DNA of 64,000 nt from Chrysopilus asiliformis (taxonomy: Eukaryota; Arthropoda; Insecta; Diptera; Rhagionidae): NCBI GenBank assembly GCA_964034945.1, contig OZ035960.1, positions 67,301,936-67,365,935 of the forward strand, read 5' to 3'. Each line of letters begins with the position of its first letter. Positions within the stretch are counted from its first letter, which is position 1. Positions 21,930 through 31,638 of the stretch are shown here, one piece after another. Below the pieces are notes generated by a model that was given only the letters and a program-made list of their open reading frames with translations, did not search any database and was not told the DNA's origin. A program made the position numbers and the translations under genes.

Positions 21930-22088
21930 GTATCACTCGGGGGTTTTCGGGGTCGCTGATCACGAATCCGGTGTTAGATTTTCAAAATTCGAAACGGAAG
22001 GTCCTGTAAGGATAATGCAAATATCCTTTTTCCCATTTTTTCCGAGAAAAAATGTCATTAGGGGGTTTTCGGGTTCGCTGATCACGAA
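21930..22088 (+). repeat. ~120-bp minisatellite module in Helitron
   Basis: Contains GGGGTTTTCGGGGTCGCTGAT and GGAAGGTCCTGTAAGGATAA, the same unit as the array at 5300-6090. The second Helitron 5' end begins within it, at CACGAA|TCTATA. A further partial copy is at 24600-24690. Confidence 0.8.
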
Positions 22089-22690
22089 TCTATATATTTA
22101 AAAGGCAAAGCGATTTTGTATGGATTTCTTTCGACAGAGCTCCTGCAGTTCCTATTGAACCGATTTTGATGATTTTTTTTAAATGAAAGCTCTATAGGTG
22201 TAGATATGTCCGTTTTACTTTTTTTTCAATTTTTAATAATACTTTATTAGTGATTTGCCTTTCAAAATTATAAATATGCCGCTAACTATGTCTTCAATGT
22301 TAACACGACATTCCGTACTGTCTGATTAGCGCAGTGAGTTAGAAGTTGGACTACCATGCGCCAGCACCGGGTTCAATTCTTATCGGTGACAAAATTCTTT
22401 TTTTTCTTTTCAAATTTTTTTTTGTTAATTTGTTTACTTTTTTTAATATTTTTTTAGGTACTTAATTTATCTTTAAGTTTACATTTTTACTCCTGAATAA
22501 GTGTTAGACTACAATGCGCCAGATGTGCGGGTTCGATTCCGAGTGGTGACAAAATGTTTTTTTTTTAATTTATTTTTTTTTTGACCTTAAATTATTTATT
22601 TTATTTATATTATACTTCTTTAGGCGCGTTGGGCGATTTTTGGATGGGTAAAACCTTGAGTTCGCGTCACCGACATGCTAATTTAACAGC

Positions 22691-23182
22691 TTAACCCATT
22701 TTTCCCCGCTCTTAGACGCGTGGGAATTTTTTCATCAAAATTTGTGTGGAAGCTACTTTTGGGTCGAATATGACTTTCAAAAAGTTTCAGAATTTTCCGA
22801 CCCACAGTTTTCCGGAAAATTGTGGTAAAAATTCTTAACCACGGCAAATAGCCAATACTCTGATATGCTCAATATGTGGTATTTTTTCCAGAAAATCGTG
22901 AAATTTTTTATTGATTTTGGAATAAAAATGATCTAAGGGCTCAACCCCTTACCACTTTGCGGTACATTCTTCGAAAAAATAAACAAAAATGTGAAAAAAG
23001 GTTTTGTAGTACGAATTCTTACCAATGGCGAGAAACGAGTATTTTTAAGTTTCTGGGAGGGTTTTTGTCTGTTTTGTGGCCAAAAATGGGAAAATCCAAT
23101 TACCCAATCAACGAAAAAGTAATTTGATGAACATTCAAAGTTGTGGTAAGAATTCTTACCGGGTGGCGAATAAATGGGTTAA
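22691..23182. mobile_element. MITE with TTAACCCATTT ends
   Basis: Ends TTAACCCATTT and AAATGGGTTAA are inverted, and the first Helitron half lacks the segment at about 20920, confirming an insertion. The TTAA at each outer edge could be a piggyBac-type target, but the empty site does not clearly show TTAA. The segment also has GTGGTAAGAATTCTTACC-like palindromes. Confidence 0.6.
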
Positions 23183-23269
23183 GAATGCTGATTTGCTTTC
23201 ATTTGATTTTTTTATACAGAAAAAATCGAATTTTTTTTGAATACTGTATAGAGCAAAATAAAATTATAG

Positions 23270-23535
23270 AGGAAATTTCAGAATAGCACATGACTTTCTT
23301 ACACAACAAAAAAACGATTTTTTTTGGAAAATATCATACAGCAAAATAAAATGAGACAGAAAATTTCTGAACAGCACGTGACTTTGTTATACAGCAAAAA
23401 ATCGATTTGTTTTTTTGGAAAATATACAGTAAAATAAAATGAGACAGAAAATAACAAAAAAATCGATTTTTTTTGAAAAATATACAGCAAAATAAAATTA
23501 CACAGAAAATTTCTGAACAGCACGCGGCATTCTTA
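23270..23535. repeat. 84-90-bp tandem repeat, second array
   Basis: Same unit as at 20990-21310, about three units, more diverged and with one deletion near 23455. Confidence 0.75.
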
Positions 23536-23760
23536 TACATAAAGAATTAAATATCTCCATTTGTTGTATAAGAAAATCATGTGCTGCTCAGGAATTCAAA
23601 CCTTAATATGCATATGGACTTTTATTTGACATTTACTGCTTATTAGCATATATTTTCAAAATTTCAGGTTAAAAAACATATAGGCATAAATACACGACAA
23701 AATTACCTTACATATATTATTGTTTTCACTTCTGTTGGTCCCCAATGACTGCCTGTTTTT

Positions 23761-24255
23761 ATACCCGTATGGTGAAACCAAAGGATATACTAACTTTGCC
23801 TTACCGTTTGTAACGCCAAGATCCCGTCATTACACAAAAAATGAACTATACCAGTGTGTTTAGAAGTGTGTTTAGTCCGTCCGTCTGTCTGTGGCGCGGA
23901 TTGCGGGCGCACGGATTCAGCTAGAGACTTGGAATTTTGCGCAGATCCGTTTTTCGTAAAACGCGAGGCTAAGTTCGTTAATGGGCAAAAATAAAAATAA
24001 CGAACGAAAAGGTTTTTTGTGAATATCTCAAAAACGATGCATCTTATTAAAAAAGTCCAAGAATACAAGTTATTTAGGATATAATCCTACATAAAACTCC
24101 CATACATAAAAATCCGATTGGAATAAATTTTAAAAATTCTTTTTGAAAAATTTAACTTCAAAGTGGAATTTTGATATAACGGTTCGCCGTTCACTTAAAT
24201 CACCATACGGGTTTTCAATAATTGCCAGATTGGCAATTATAGCTTTTGTTATGTT
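23761..24255 (+). mobile_element. ATACCCGTATGG-family repeat in Helitron
   Basis: Starts ATACCCGTATGGTGAAACC and ends with CCATACGGGTTTTCAATAATT ... TTTTGTTATG. It is bracketed by copies of CACTTCTGTTGG-CAGTCCCCAATGACTGC, i.e. the host sequence is duplicated around it. No gene. Confidence 0.65.
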
Positions 24256-25234
24256 TTTCACTTCTGTTGGCAGTCCCCAATGACTGCGTGTTTTTTATTA
24301 CTTCATTTATCTTTAAAATTTATATTCTTACTACTGAATAAGTGTAAACTACATCGCGCCAGGTACGGGTTCAATTCTGAGCGGTGGCAAAATATTTTTT
24401 TTTTTGTTGAATTTGAGTCTTTATTGGAAAAAGTGAAAACGATCTGCTCTATATATAAAATCGTTTAACCTGACGCCCAGCCCAAACCCCTGAAGATAGA
24501 GACTTGAAATTTTCAGAATATGTCCCAACCATCGAGATTTTTCGAAATTTTAGCGCTAAGGGGGTGAACGGCCGCCATGAATCCTGCTCAATCAGCCTAT
24601 CACTCGGGGGTTTTTGGGGTCGCTGATCCCGAATCCGGTGTTAGATTTTCAAAATTCAAAACGGAAGGTCCTGTAAGGATAATGCAAATGCAAGAAATAA
24701 CTTTTGGAAAATTATCTTTAGATGTGTCCAATTTACTTTTCCACCAATTTTTAATAATATTTTACTAAATGCAGACCCATCGTTGTCGGGCTAAAGTTTT
24801 TTTTGCACAAAAAACTTCCAGAAATAACTTTTAGAAAATAAACGTGTTCGCTTCAAGACTTTCGGGTTTGAATTTTAAAACTCTAATACCCAATTAGTTT
24901 TTCCAGCCTCCTCATGGGCAAGCTAACTTCAGTCAGCAGTAATGCAGTATTGGAGTCTGAAAAACAATATAATACTGCGAAAAACAGTATAGATACCATC
25001 GTTATGTATAGCCCTCACCTGCTATCTTCTGCAATTCTAAAGGGATTTGGTGCTTCAATGTATGACATGTATTAAAAAGAATGACATTTCCCACAATATT
25101 GTCTTTCCCCGTGTGGATAACCACCTTTTACCGTTATTGAATATATTGTAAGTAGACAGTACGATTTTGTAATACACCGTTGAGTCACAAAGAAAAATGT
25201 CTAAAAAAATTTCCCTTTTTTTAGTTAACTATAT

Positions 25235-25463
25235 GCGTTTGACTCGAGGCCGAAGGCCGAGTAAAGAGGAAGGCGAGAGCTGAAATATATTTAAATAATT
25301 TTACGTAACATCTCCATACATCAAATTCCAACAATTCAAGCGTGAGGGGCGAGGCCGGAGGCCGAGTAGTTGTGGAGGCCGTAGGCCGACGGGGGCAGGG
25401 AGGCCGAAGGCCGACCTGCGGAAGGGGGATGAACCGCGAAGCGGTTCGGGGCGCAGCCCCTAG
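25235..25463 (+). repeat. GC-rich palindromic Helitron 3' region
   Basis: GAGGCCGAAGGCCGAG-type inverted words occur four to five times, followed by AACCGCGAAGCGGTT and the terminal hairpin GGGGCGCAGCCCC. Base composition differs sharply from the AT-rich surroundings. The open frame through it (25342-25460) fuses by chance into the integrase tail. Confidence 0.75.
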
Positions 25464-25689
25464 TAATATTGAATTAAAAAATAAAAAACAAAAGTCATTT
25501 TATGATCGATCTTGTAGATCAAATCCATATTTTTCGAAAGGCGATAAAATTTGGGTACAAGATCATAAAAATTGGCTAAAGGCACACATTGCTGAAGCGC
25601 ATAATTGTCCGCGATCATATTGGATCGAATTAGAAGACGGGAGAAAGTTGCGGAGAAACTCCAAATTTCTAAGAAACCGCCAAACTTAG
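25464..25689 (+). pseudogene. Integrase C-terminal tail of the 137-bp-LTR element
   Basis: The frame resumes after the Helitron with NIELKNKKQKSFYDRS, then FSKGDKIWVQDHKNW and RSYWIELEDGRKLRRNSKFLR, ending at TAG 25687-25689. This is the SH3-like C-terminal domain typical of Ty3/gypsy integrases (GD-V-V ... Y-V---GR--RRN--HLR). It completes the frame that stops at 20329. The domain itself has no lesion apart from being separated by the Helitron. Confidence 0.85.
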
Positions 25690-25837
25690 ATGTTCATTTT
25701 TCCGACTGCTGGATTTTTTTTCTTTTAGTAGTTTAGTTTGTATTTTAGAAAAATAAATAAATAAATAATTTAAATAGCATTATATACTGAGATTAATATA
25801 AAAATTAGGAATTTGAAAATTAATTTTGTTTGAAAAA

Positions 25838-25945
25838 TGTTAAAGTAATGAAATCTTAAAGGGGAGGTGTAGGTATTGTATAAATGAATTATATAACAAC
25901 TAAAATCTAATAAACGTTAAAGTAATGAAATCTTAAAAGGGGAGG
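25838..25945 (+). repeat. Duplicated polypurine tract and LTR start
   Basis: GTTAAAGTAATGAAATCTTA then AAAGGGGAGGTGTA occurs twice, at about 25838-25873 and 25916-25947. The first is followed by a diverged start of an LTR (TATTGTATAAATGAATTATA). The second is the working polypurine tract, directly before the 3' LTR. Confidence 0.7.
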
Positions 25946-26082
25946 TGTATTGTATAAATGAATTGTGAACAATTAGAATTGTATTGTATAAATGAATTAT
26001 AGAACAACTAGAGTCTAATAAATATTGGAAGGCAGTTGCACTTCAACCTCCGAGTCAGAAAGACCTCTTTTAATATAATACA
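25946..26082 (+). repeat. 3' LTR (137 bp)
   Basis: Looks identical to 16492-16628 by eye. It is preceded by AAAAGGGGAGG. An extra ATTATAATACA follows, echoing its own last bases. Confidence 0.9.
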
Positions 26083-26320
26083 ATTATAATACAATTTTAA
26101 TATAAGTGAAATTCAAGAAAAGCTTGATATTGGAGGATGTTCATTTAAGTTTTTCGCTTTAGTAGAATATGTTGATGAAATATCTCATTTCGTTGCTCAC
26201 GTAAAGCGTAAAAATGGTATGTGGCAAATTTTGGATGATTTAGCATCGAAAGTAAAATCCTATGATCATGAACCACAAAGACCAATGAACATTTTTATGA
26301 TTTTCTATATAAAAATATAA
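26083..26320 (+). pseudogene. MULE transposase, C-terminal His-box of peptidase-like domain
   Basis: Downstream of the LTR retrotransposon the same gene resumes with EIQEKLDIGGCSFKFFALVEYV and then ISHFVAHVKRKNGMWQILDD, ending at TAA 26318-26320, with an AATAAA overlapping the stop. The order His-(x)A-V ... W ... DD matches the His box and following Asp of USP/UCH-type cysteine peptidases, and the final MIFYIKI resembles the last strand of that fold. With the Cys box at about 15945 the full catalytic layout (Cys, zinc-finger cysteines, His, Asp) would be present. This reading is from motif order alone. The exact join across the retrotransposon shows no clear target duplication. Confidence 0.55.
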
Positions 26321-26403
26321 TAAATATTGAATGTATCTACATTTTAATTGAATAAATTGTTTTTATTTTTATTAATATTTTCGTTTGTTATACTCTATGG
26401 GCT

Positions 26404-27471
26404 CCATAGTATCTTTTTAATACTTGCGACCCAACCTGGTTGTACTACATAGTTCTCGGTTGCGATGACTGTCGTATGGTTGAATAGTATTAAAAATTCT
26501 TTTCTTAACTTCAATAGTGCATCTAATAAGATCAGACAGAAACTTAGAAGATTTTGCTGTATCAATGCATCTACATAAAAACGATTTATCAAAAAAAATT
26601 ATATTTAAATCCAAACTGAAGCTACACCTACAGTGTGAAGAAAAATTATCTTCACTGTCATTTTCAGATGAGTTCGGAAGTTTTCGAGTTCTGGAATGAG
26701 AAATAAATGACTTTCTTATTATGCATCATTAGTGCATATTGTACCGACAATGTGTGTGACCAAAATATCCGCCAAGATTTCGCAGTCGAACCTCAATAAC
26801 TCGTATTGGTCAATAACTCAAAACTTTCGTCTGTCCTCGTCAACTACGACTTATCGAGGTTCAACTTATTAAGGTAGTAAAAACAAATTACCGAGATTTT
26901 TTTCGTCTGATAAATGAATCTGATTCATCAGTAGAAACAGTAGTTTGATTTTGACTTAATTCTGTTAAATATTTTGCAGATAGAACTTCCGGAGAAATAT
27001 CCGTATGGATCGAAGGCTTTTCTGCGTCAATCAACGTTGAAGTAGGGTTGTAAGTTTTAGGATAAATCTTATCCAGAACGTCTTCTGAAAGTTCTTCGCC
27101 ATATTTCGAAGAAATTATATCCGAAACTTCCTCATTGACATAAAGTTCTTTCGAGTCATCCTACGCTGAAATATTGTCCTCAAATTTGAATTTTTTCAAA
27201 TAAATCAGATCCGAAACGTCTCCATTGACTGAAAGTTCTTTTGCGTCATATAACGGTGAAATATTGTCTTCGGATTTCAGATTTTTTGGGCAAAGAACGT
27301 CTTCAACGATCGAAGGGTCTTATTTTTGGCTCAACGTCGATTTTTTTTCGTACTTCGCCAAACTAAAATATAATAGAAGGAATTGTATGCCTTTCAGTAA
27401 TTCATAATTTAAATTTTGATTTTTTACCTTTTTATATTCCGACGTAAAACTTTGCGCTTCTTAGGCGGCAT
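26404..27471 (-). pseudogene. MULE transposase 5' exons, right-arm copy (truncated)
   Basis: The reverse-complement copy of the left-arm exons starts at ATG 27471 with MPPKKRKV. It shares the same two in-frame stops in exon 2. Its exon 3 and exon 4 junction lacks the extra AT found on the left, so RCIDTAKSSKFLSDLIRC reads in frame. Near 26448 an extra sequence (CTATGTAGTAC against CTAGTAC) breaks the frame, and the copy ends at the inner arm edge without the rest of the gene. It can be at most a truncated N-terminal product. Confidence 0.6.
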
Positions 27472-27556
27472 TCCACAATTGTAATTAAAAATCGCAAATA
27501 ATTTTAACCGTTCTAAAGCAGAATATTTCGATTTCTGTGAAGAGAAAAGAGGGAGC

Positions 27557-28440
27557 AGAGTGTCGTGGTTTTTTAGCTGGATATGAAGTTTATGGATGAT
27601 AGAAACGATGGATGGTGAAAACTAAAACACAATTCACTTTTAACTATTCGTTCTTTATTTAATAATCTGTCTTTTGTATAAACTAGTATCTTATTAATAT
27701 GTTCTTATCTTAATTTAATTTTAGTTATTACACTTTAATTTTTCTTATTTCTTTTATCTGAACTTTCTAACTTTTAATCACTATTATTTTACTGATCTTT
27801 GTTATTCGTTTTTACTTTTTTTCAAACTTCTCAAAAACTAACTTTTTAAATACTACGGTTTCACCGATTTTTACTAATTGAGTACCGACCAACCACCACA
27901 CTTTTTCGACTGATCTTTTCAACCGCTAAATTCTAACTTTCTTTGTCGACTTCTAATTTACAACTCTGCTCTTTGACTATCAAATTAAAACTGTTCCTGT
28001 TGACTTCTAATTAAAAACTCTTCCTCTTGACTACTAAACTAAAACTAACTCTTGTCAAATTATTCCATACCTAAATTTTGACCTCTTCCTTTGTTGAATC
28101 GAGTGGGGGTTCGGACCTACGTTAACATTTCTACAACACGAAATTAATAACTTTACTTTCCCATGGGAAAATATAAATATTAGGTCAATCGAATGTTGAC
28201 ACATCGTAACTTCAATAAGTCGATATTTGGAAATAGCAACGTTGAAATTTAGTCTTCGTTCAAAAATGAGACTTTGTTGCTTAACGACTTTCTTTTGAAA
28301 TTACTATGTTGGCAATAGTTTTTAGTAACTACAACGGTCACTGAACCATTTAACAACTTTCGAAATCCATTGCTTATAGTTGATGTTGAATAGTTAGATT
28401 TCGTAAGTATCCGGTCTCGACTCCATTTCACTACAAGAGT
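27557..28440. other. Right-arm-specific segment, possible solo LTR
   Basis: This replaces the left-arm block 9632-10590. Positions 27561-28139 run from TGTCGTGGTT to TCTACAACA, a TGT...ACA outline suggestive of a solo LTR, with AATAAA on the minus strand near 27655. No target duplication is seen. The small frame at 28249-28431 has no recognisable product. Weak call. Confidence 0.3.
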
Positions 28441-28541
28441 TTTTAGTATCCCAGCAAACCAATACTCTAGATAGTTTCACAATTAACATTTCTTTTTGTA
28501 AAAACACAAATTGTACATTAAACACAATTTTTTTTCAGAAT

Positions 28542-28838
28542 ATGCGAAAAAAAAATTGCCGCTTTAGTTTAATTCCCATTTGTGATGCTATTACCTACTT
28601 AGGAGATCTAATCTATAAATGTCTTAAGGAGCCTCCAAACGTTACTTGTCAATGTTCATTCGTATACAGCACTACTACCGTCACCATGTCGGACATTCGG
28701 AGTTTGTCAAAAGATTTTTTAATGGAATTTGTTCAAAAAAAATTCTATACGATCGGGGCGAGTGAAGAAGCCGAATCTCTGGTATTTCGAAGAACTATCG
28801 TTTTGGCGGATCAAGGGACGTCCATATTGCAGAAACAC
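28542..28838 (+). pseudogene. Second arm gene, right copy, split by LTR element
   Basis: The frame begins MRKKNCRFSLIPICD after a TTTTTTTTCAG acceptor-like site. Unlike the left copy it stays open through SLSKDFLMEFVQKKFYTIG and EAESLVFRRTIVLADQG, until a retrotransposon interrupts it at 28839. It resumes at 39255 with HINIELKAPLNF and stops at about 39345, inside an ATACCCGTATGG repeat. About 130 residues, of unknown family. Conserved Cys residues lie in the first 40 positions. Its location, divergent from the transposase in both arms, suggests it is an original part of the foldback element, but no function can be inferred. Confidence 0.45.
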
Positions 28839-31579
28839 TGTTACAAATTTAGTTTCCCATCATTATGTTGCCATCCCGGTGCCGGGTAGCGTTGGCCGGA
28901 AATGGGCCAGGGTTGAGACAGCCATAATGATGCTTGTTGTTTTGTTGTTTTATTTGTTTAAATTATTAAGTTTGTTTCTCTCTCTCTTCCTCTTCCCCCA
29001 TTCGCACTCATACCAATTGAATCTTCAAACATGCACACACTGTAGTTAGCCTCACATGAACATGCTTGAATTGTCCCCCTAACGCCAACCGTCTCAAGCA
29101 AACATGTCTATCACAATTTCACACATAAATAAGTAAGTATTCATAAAAAAAATTGTAAAACTTCGGTGCTCAGAAAATTTTTGCACGATCAGACTGTGCA
29201 CTTGTCATCACAGCACCACAGGTCACGACGCGCGCGAAATTCCCGAAGATCCCGAAACCGGCGTGGACGACGTCGAACCACGCTTAAAAAAAGAAAACGA
29301 GCGCAAAGATAAAATTTCAGCATATACCAATAAAAAACTCCAATGATGAAATCCAGTCGGGGACCAAAACGTACGACCCGTTATCGGCCGATAAGTTTCC
29401 CGCCAACGAATAGCAACTCTCGCGGTATATATATATAAAAAAAACCCGTTATCTAAAAATGTAATCCAAAACCTTTTCACCAAAATTATATAGAAACTAA
29501 AAACTAGCTAAGCTATCCAATCACCACTTTAGATCACAAATCTATCTAAAAACTAGAAAAACTAAGCCTAAAAAAAAATATAGAAAGGTACTCCCTTTGT
29601 TTTCGCCAACTAAATTCCGCTGGAAAATCTCTGGGAAATCCCACGCTGGTGGCCACTTCTTTCAATTTCTCCAAATCCAGGCAACTTAATACACCACTAA
29701 ATTCACTATTTAACTCCCTACTAATTCCACAAAAAAAAATCAAGAAAATTCAACTAGAACTCAAGATAAACGGAAAAATGTATTATCACTTCCAAATCCA
29801 AAATCGAGAAGAAAGAAAAACAATCTCCTCACCAAAAGCAGAAAAAAACCGTCTTTTTCTCACGGACAACCGACAAACCAGATTCTTTGTCCCTTATCTT
29901 GTCCACTTAACTACCCGACTCCACTGGACCAAATTTACAAATTACCCACCAAACCAAAGATATTAAAAATAAATTTCTGTTCAACCTAATTTATCATGAT
30001 ATAACTGACGGACCCCTTAAATATTTCTCAGCACCATGATCCGGGCGACCCTAGTATCACAACAATTAAAGTAAAGATACTAACTTTACCAAAAATGCCG
30101 AATCGTAAAATATCCTTGAAGGTATTTTTGTTTGTACCCTCACTGATTGAGTAATGCACGCATGGCAACTCCCAACTGTCATCTGTCAAGCGTGCGCCAA
30201 ACAATCATTCCTTCGACAAGGAAATTGTATGTTTATTTTATGTTTAATTCGCGTTCGTTTCATGTGTTGTTCAAGTGAAAAGTTTTTTAAAAACATTAAG
30301 CCGGTAGTAATGTACCACGTGGTGTCTGTGCGCGGCTAAAATTGGTGTCGGATTATGTGTTTGTTTGGGGTTTCGTGTTGTCCACAGTTCAGCACATTTC
30401 TAGTGTTTTCATTTTCTTTTCTCCCTTTTTCAGTTTTAGGGAATTTCTCAGAACTTCACGGACGGACTTGAACTCAGTTCGGGATCAGGAAAAGCAGAAA
30501 AAGGAATTACAGGCGTCGTTGACAGCCGGACCGAAAAATCAGATAAGTTATAATAAATTCTTTATTTTAACGACATTGGTTCTTTGTGTATTTTTTTTAC
30601 TTTCTTCTACGGAGTATAATAAAGTATTGTATTCATGAAAAATTTCGACCTCTTAATTTTGCCTAAAAAACATTTCCCGATCACTCCTGAGTCGATTGGA
30701 GTCATATTTAAAAAATGTCTTTCTGTCTGTCAGTCTGTCTGTCAGTCTGTCAGTCTGTCAGTCTGTGTACAAGATTTCTCAAAAACTAATAGAGCTAGCG
30801 CCATGAAATTTTATAGGCATGTTGGGTCCTGAAATGGGACGATCCTATCAACTTTTGGTGGAAATCCGTTAACCGGAAGCATCCAAAATGGCGGTTTTTC
30901 AAAAATCGCCATTTCGTTTTTCTCGATTTACTCCCAAACTACGCGTTTTTTAGTGGCCTTAAGTATGACAAAACTTGGAGAAAATAAAATTTCCCACATT
31001 TTTGTCTTTAACTATAACTCGATATCTCAACCTGTTATCGAGATAAACCGTTATTTCCAAAAAAACAGTTCTTTGCGATTATCTCGAAAACTAACGGGTT
31101 TTTGCTGACTGAATGTATGAAGTGAATTAATGAGAATGGCATTCTGCACAATTTTGTTTCTTACCGTTATCCGTTATCTTTTACCGTTATTGAGATATTT
31201 TCATTAATATGTAAAAAATCATATGTTTGCGAATAATTTGCAAACTAACGGTTTTTCGACAAATCAGTTAAAAGAATAATTAAAGATGTTAACATTTTCT
31301 ACATTTTTGCCATTTACCGTAAATTGATATCTTTTACAGTTCTCAAGTTATCTCAAATTTTGTACGTTTTTGATATTTTTGAATAAACCAAGAATTTATT
31401 GGCAGGTCGTCTTAGGTTGACAACGCGACAGGGCTCTAGCGTAAATTGCGCAGGGTCGTAGATTTTGTAGAAGAAAGTTTTGTGTTGACCACAACTGATA
31501 TTTTTCTTTTCTTTTCAGTTCCAGAGATGCTGCCGCCTCCCAACACAGAAGGGAACGGAGGAACACCCCGTTCGCTTCA
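28839..31579 (-). repeat. 3' LTR with internal insertion
   Basis: On the plus strand it runs TGTTACAAATTTAG ... GTTCGCTTCA. Against 37416-39250 it has an extra ~900 bp at about 30599-31498. Small frames that recur in both LTRs (for example 29223-29483, 30154-30339) are not genes. The purine-rich GTAAGGAGGGGGGTAA (complement of 31580-31595) just before it is the polypurine tract. Confidence 0.9.
30599..31498 (+). repeat. Dispersed repeat with (CTGT)n, inserted in LTR
   Basis: From about 30659 it matches 56297-57075 closely: CGATCACTCCTGAGTCG, a CTGTCTGTCAGT microsatellite, CAAAATGGCGGTTTTTC, and many ACCGTTAT words. The family end CGTAGATTTTGTAGAAG is shared. No coding capacity. Superfamily unknown. 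Confidence 0.7.
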
Positions 31580-31638
31580 TTACCCCCCTCCTTACGGAAA
31601 GAAAAGCGAGAAAACCCACCCAAAACTACGTTCCTCAC

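Larger units (their letters stand above)
20560..24395 (+). repeat. tRNA-like modules in the Helitron (six sites)
   Basis: B-box-like words within a recurring context, ATGCGCCAG-(x)n-GGTTCAATTC or GTTCGATTCCGAG, occur at about 20600-20630, 20750-20785, 21585-21625, 22355-22385, 22515-22550 and 24350-24385. Each lies 30-40 bp after a partial A-box-like segment. None folds as a tRNA. They come in pairs in both halves of the Helitron. Confidence 0.4.
20330..25463 (+). mobile_element. Non-autonomous Helitron (5.1 kb)
   Basis: It starts TCTATATATTTAAAAGGC right after A and ends with the hairpin GGGGCGCAGCCCC plus CTAG (25460-25463) right before T. That is the TC...CTRR, A-to-T insertion pattern of Helitrons. 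The interrupted integrase frame reads continuously across the junction (... NIKN | NIELKNKKQ), so both ends are exact. No Rep or helicase sequence is present. It consists of two similar halves (20330-22088 and 22089-25463), each beginning with the same 5' end. Confidence 0.85.
22089..25463 (+). mobile_element. Second Helitron 5' end and shared 3' end
   Basis: TCTATATATTTAAAAGGC recurs at 22089, again after A, and about 600 bp beyond is a near copy of 20330-20930. Only one 3' end (25463) is seen for the two 5' ends, suggesting a tandem insertion or read-through chimaera. Confidence 0.65.
16492..26082 (+). mobile_element. Ty3/gypsy retrotransposon with 137-bp LTRs
   Basis: Two LTRs that look identical by eye (16492-16628 and 25946-26082) enclose a primer site, one gag-pol frame with lesions, a Helitron insertion and a polypurine tract. 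The element lies inside the MULE transposase gene. Without the Helitron it is about 4.46 kb. Flanks are CATAG and ATTAT, so no clear 4-6-bp target duplication is left. Confidence 0.9.

Noticed and set aside
25342..25460. A Gly/Arg-rich gene start
   Set aside because: It is the GC-rich palindromic 3' end of the Helitron fused by chance to the integrase tail.
27561..28139. A confirmed solo LTR
   Set aside because: TGT...ACA outline only; no target duplication and no partner LTR, so it is kept as a weak candidate.
28729..29049. Plus-strand hypothetical protein ending in the LTR
   Set aside because: It joins foldback-arm sequence with LTR sequence at the insertion point; the LTR part recurs at 37416.
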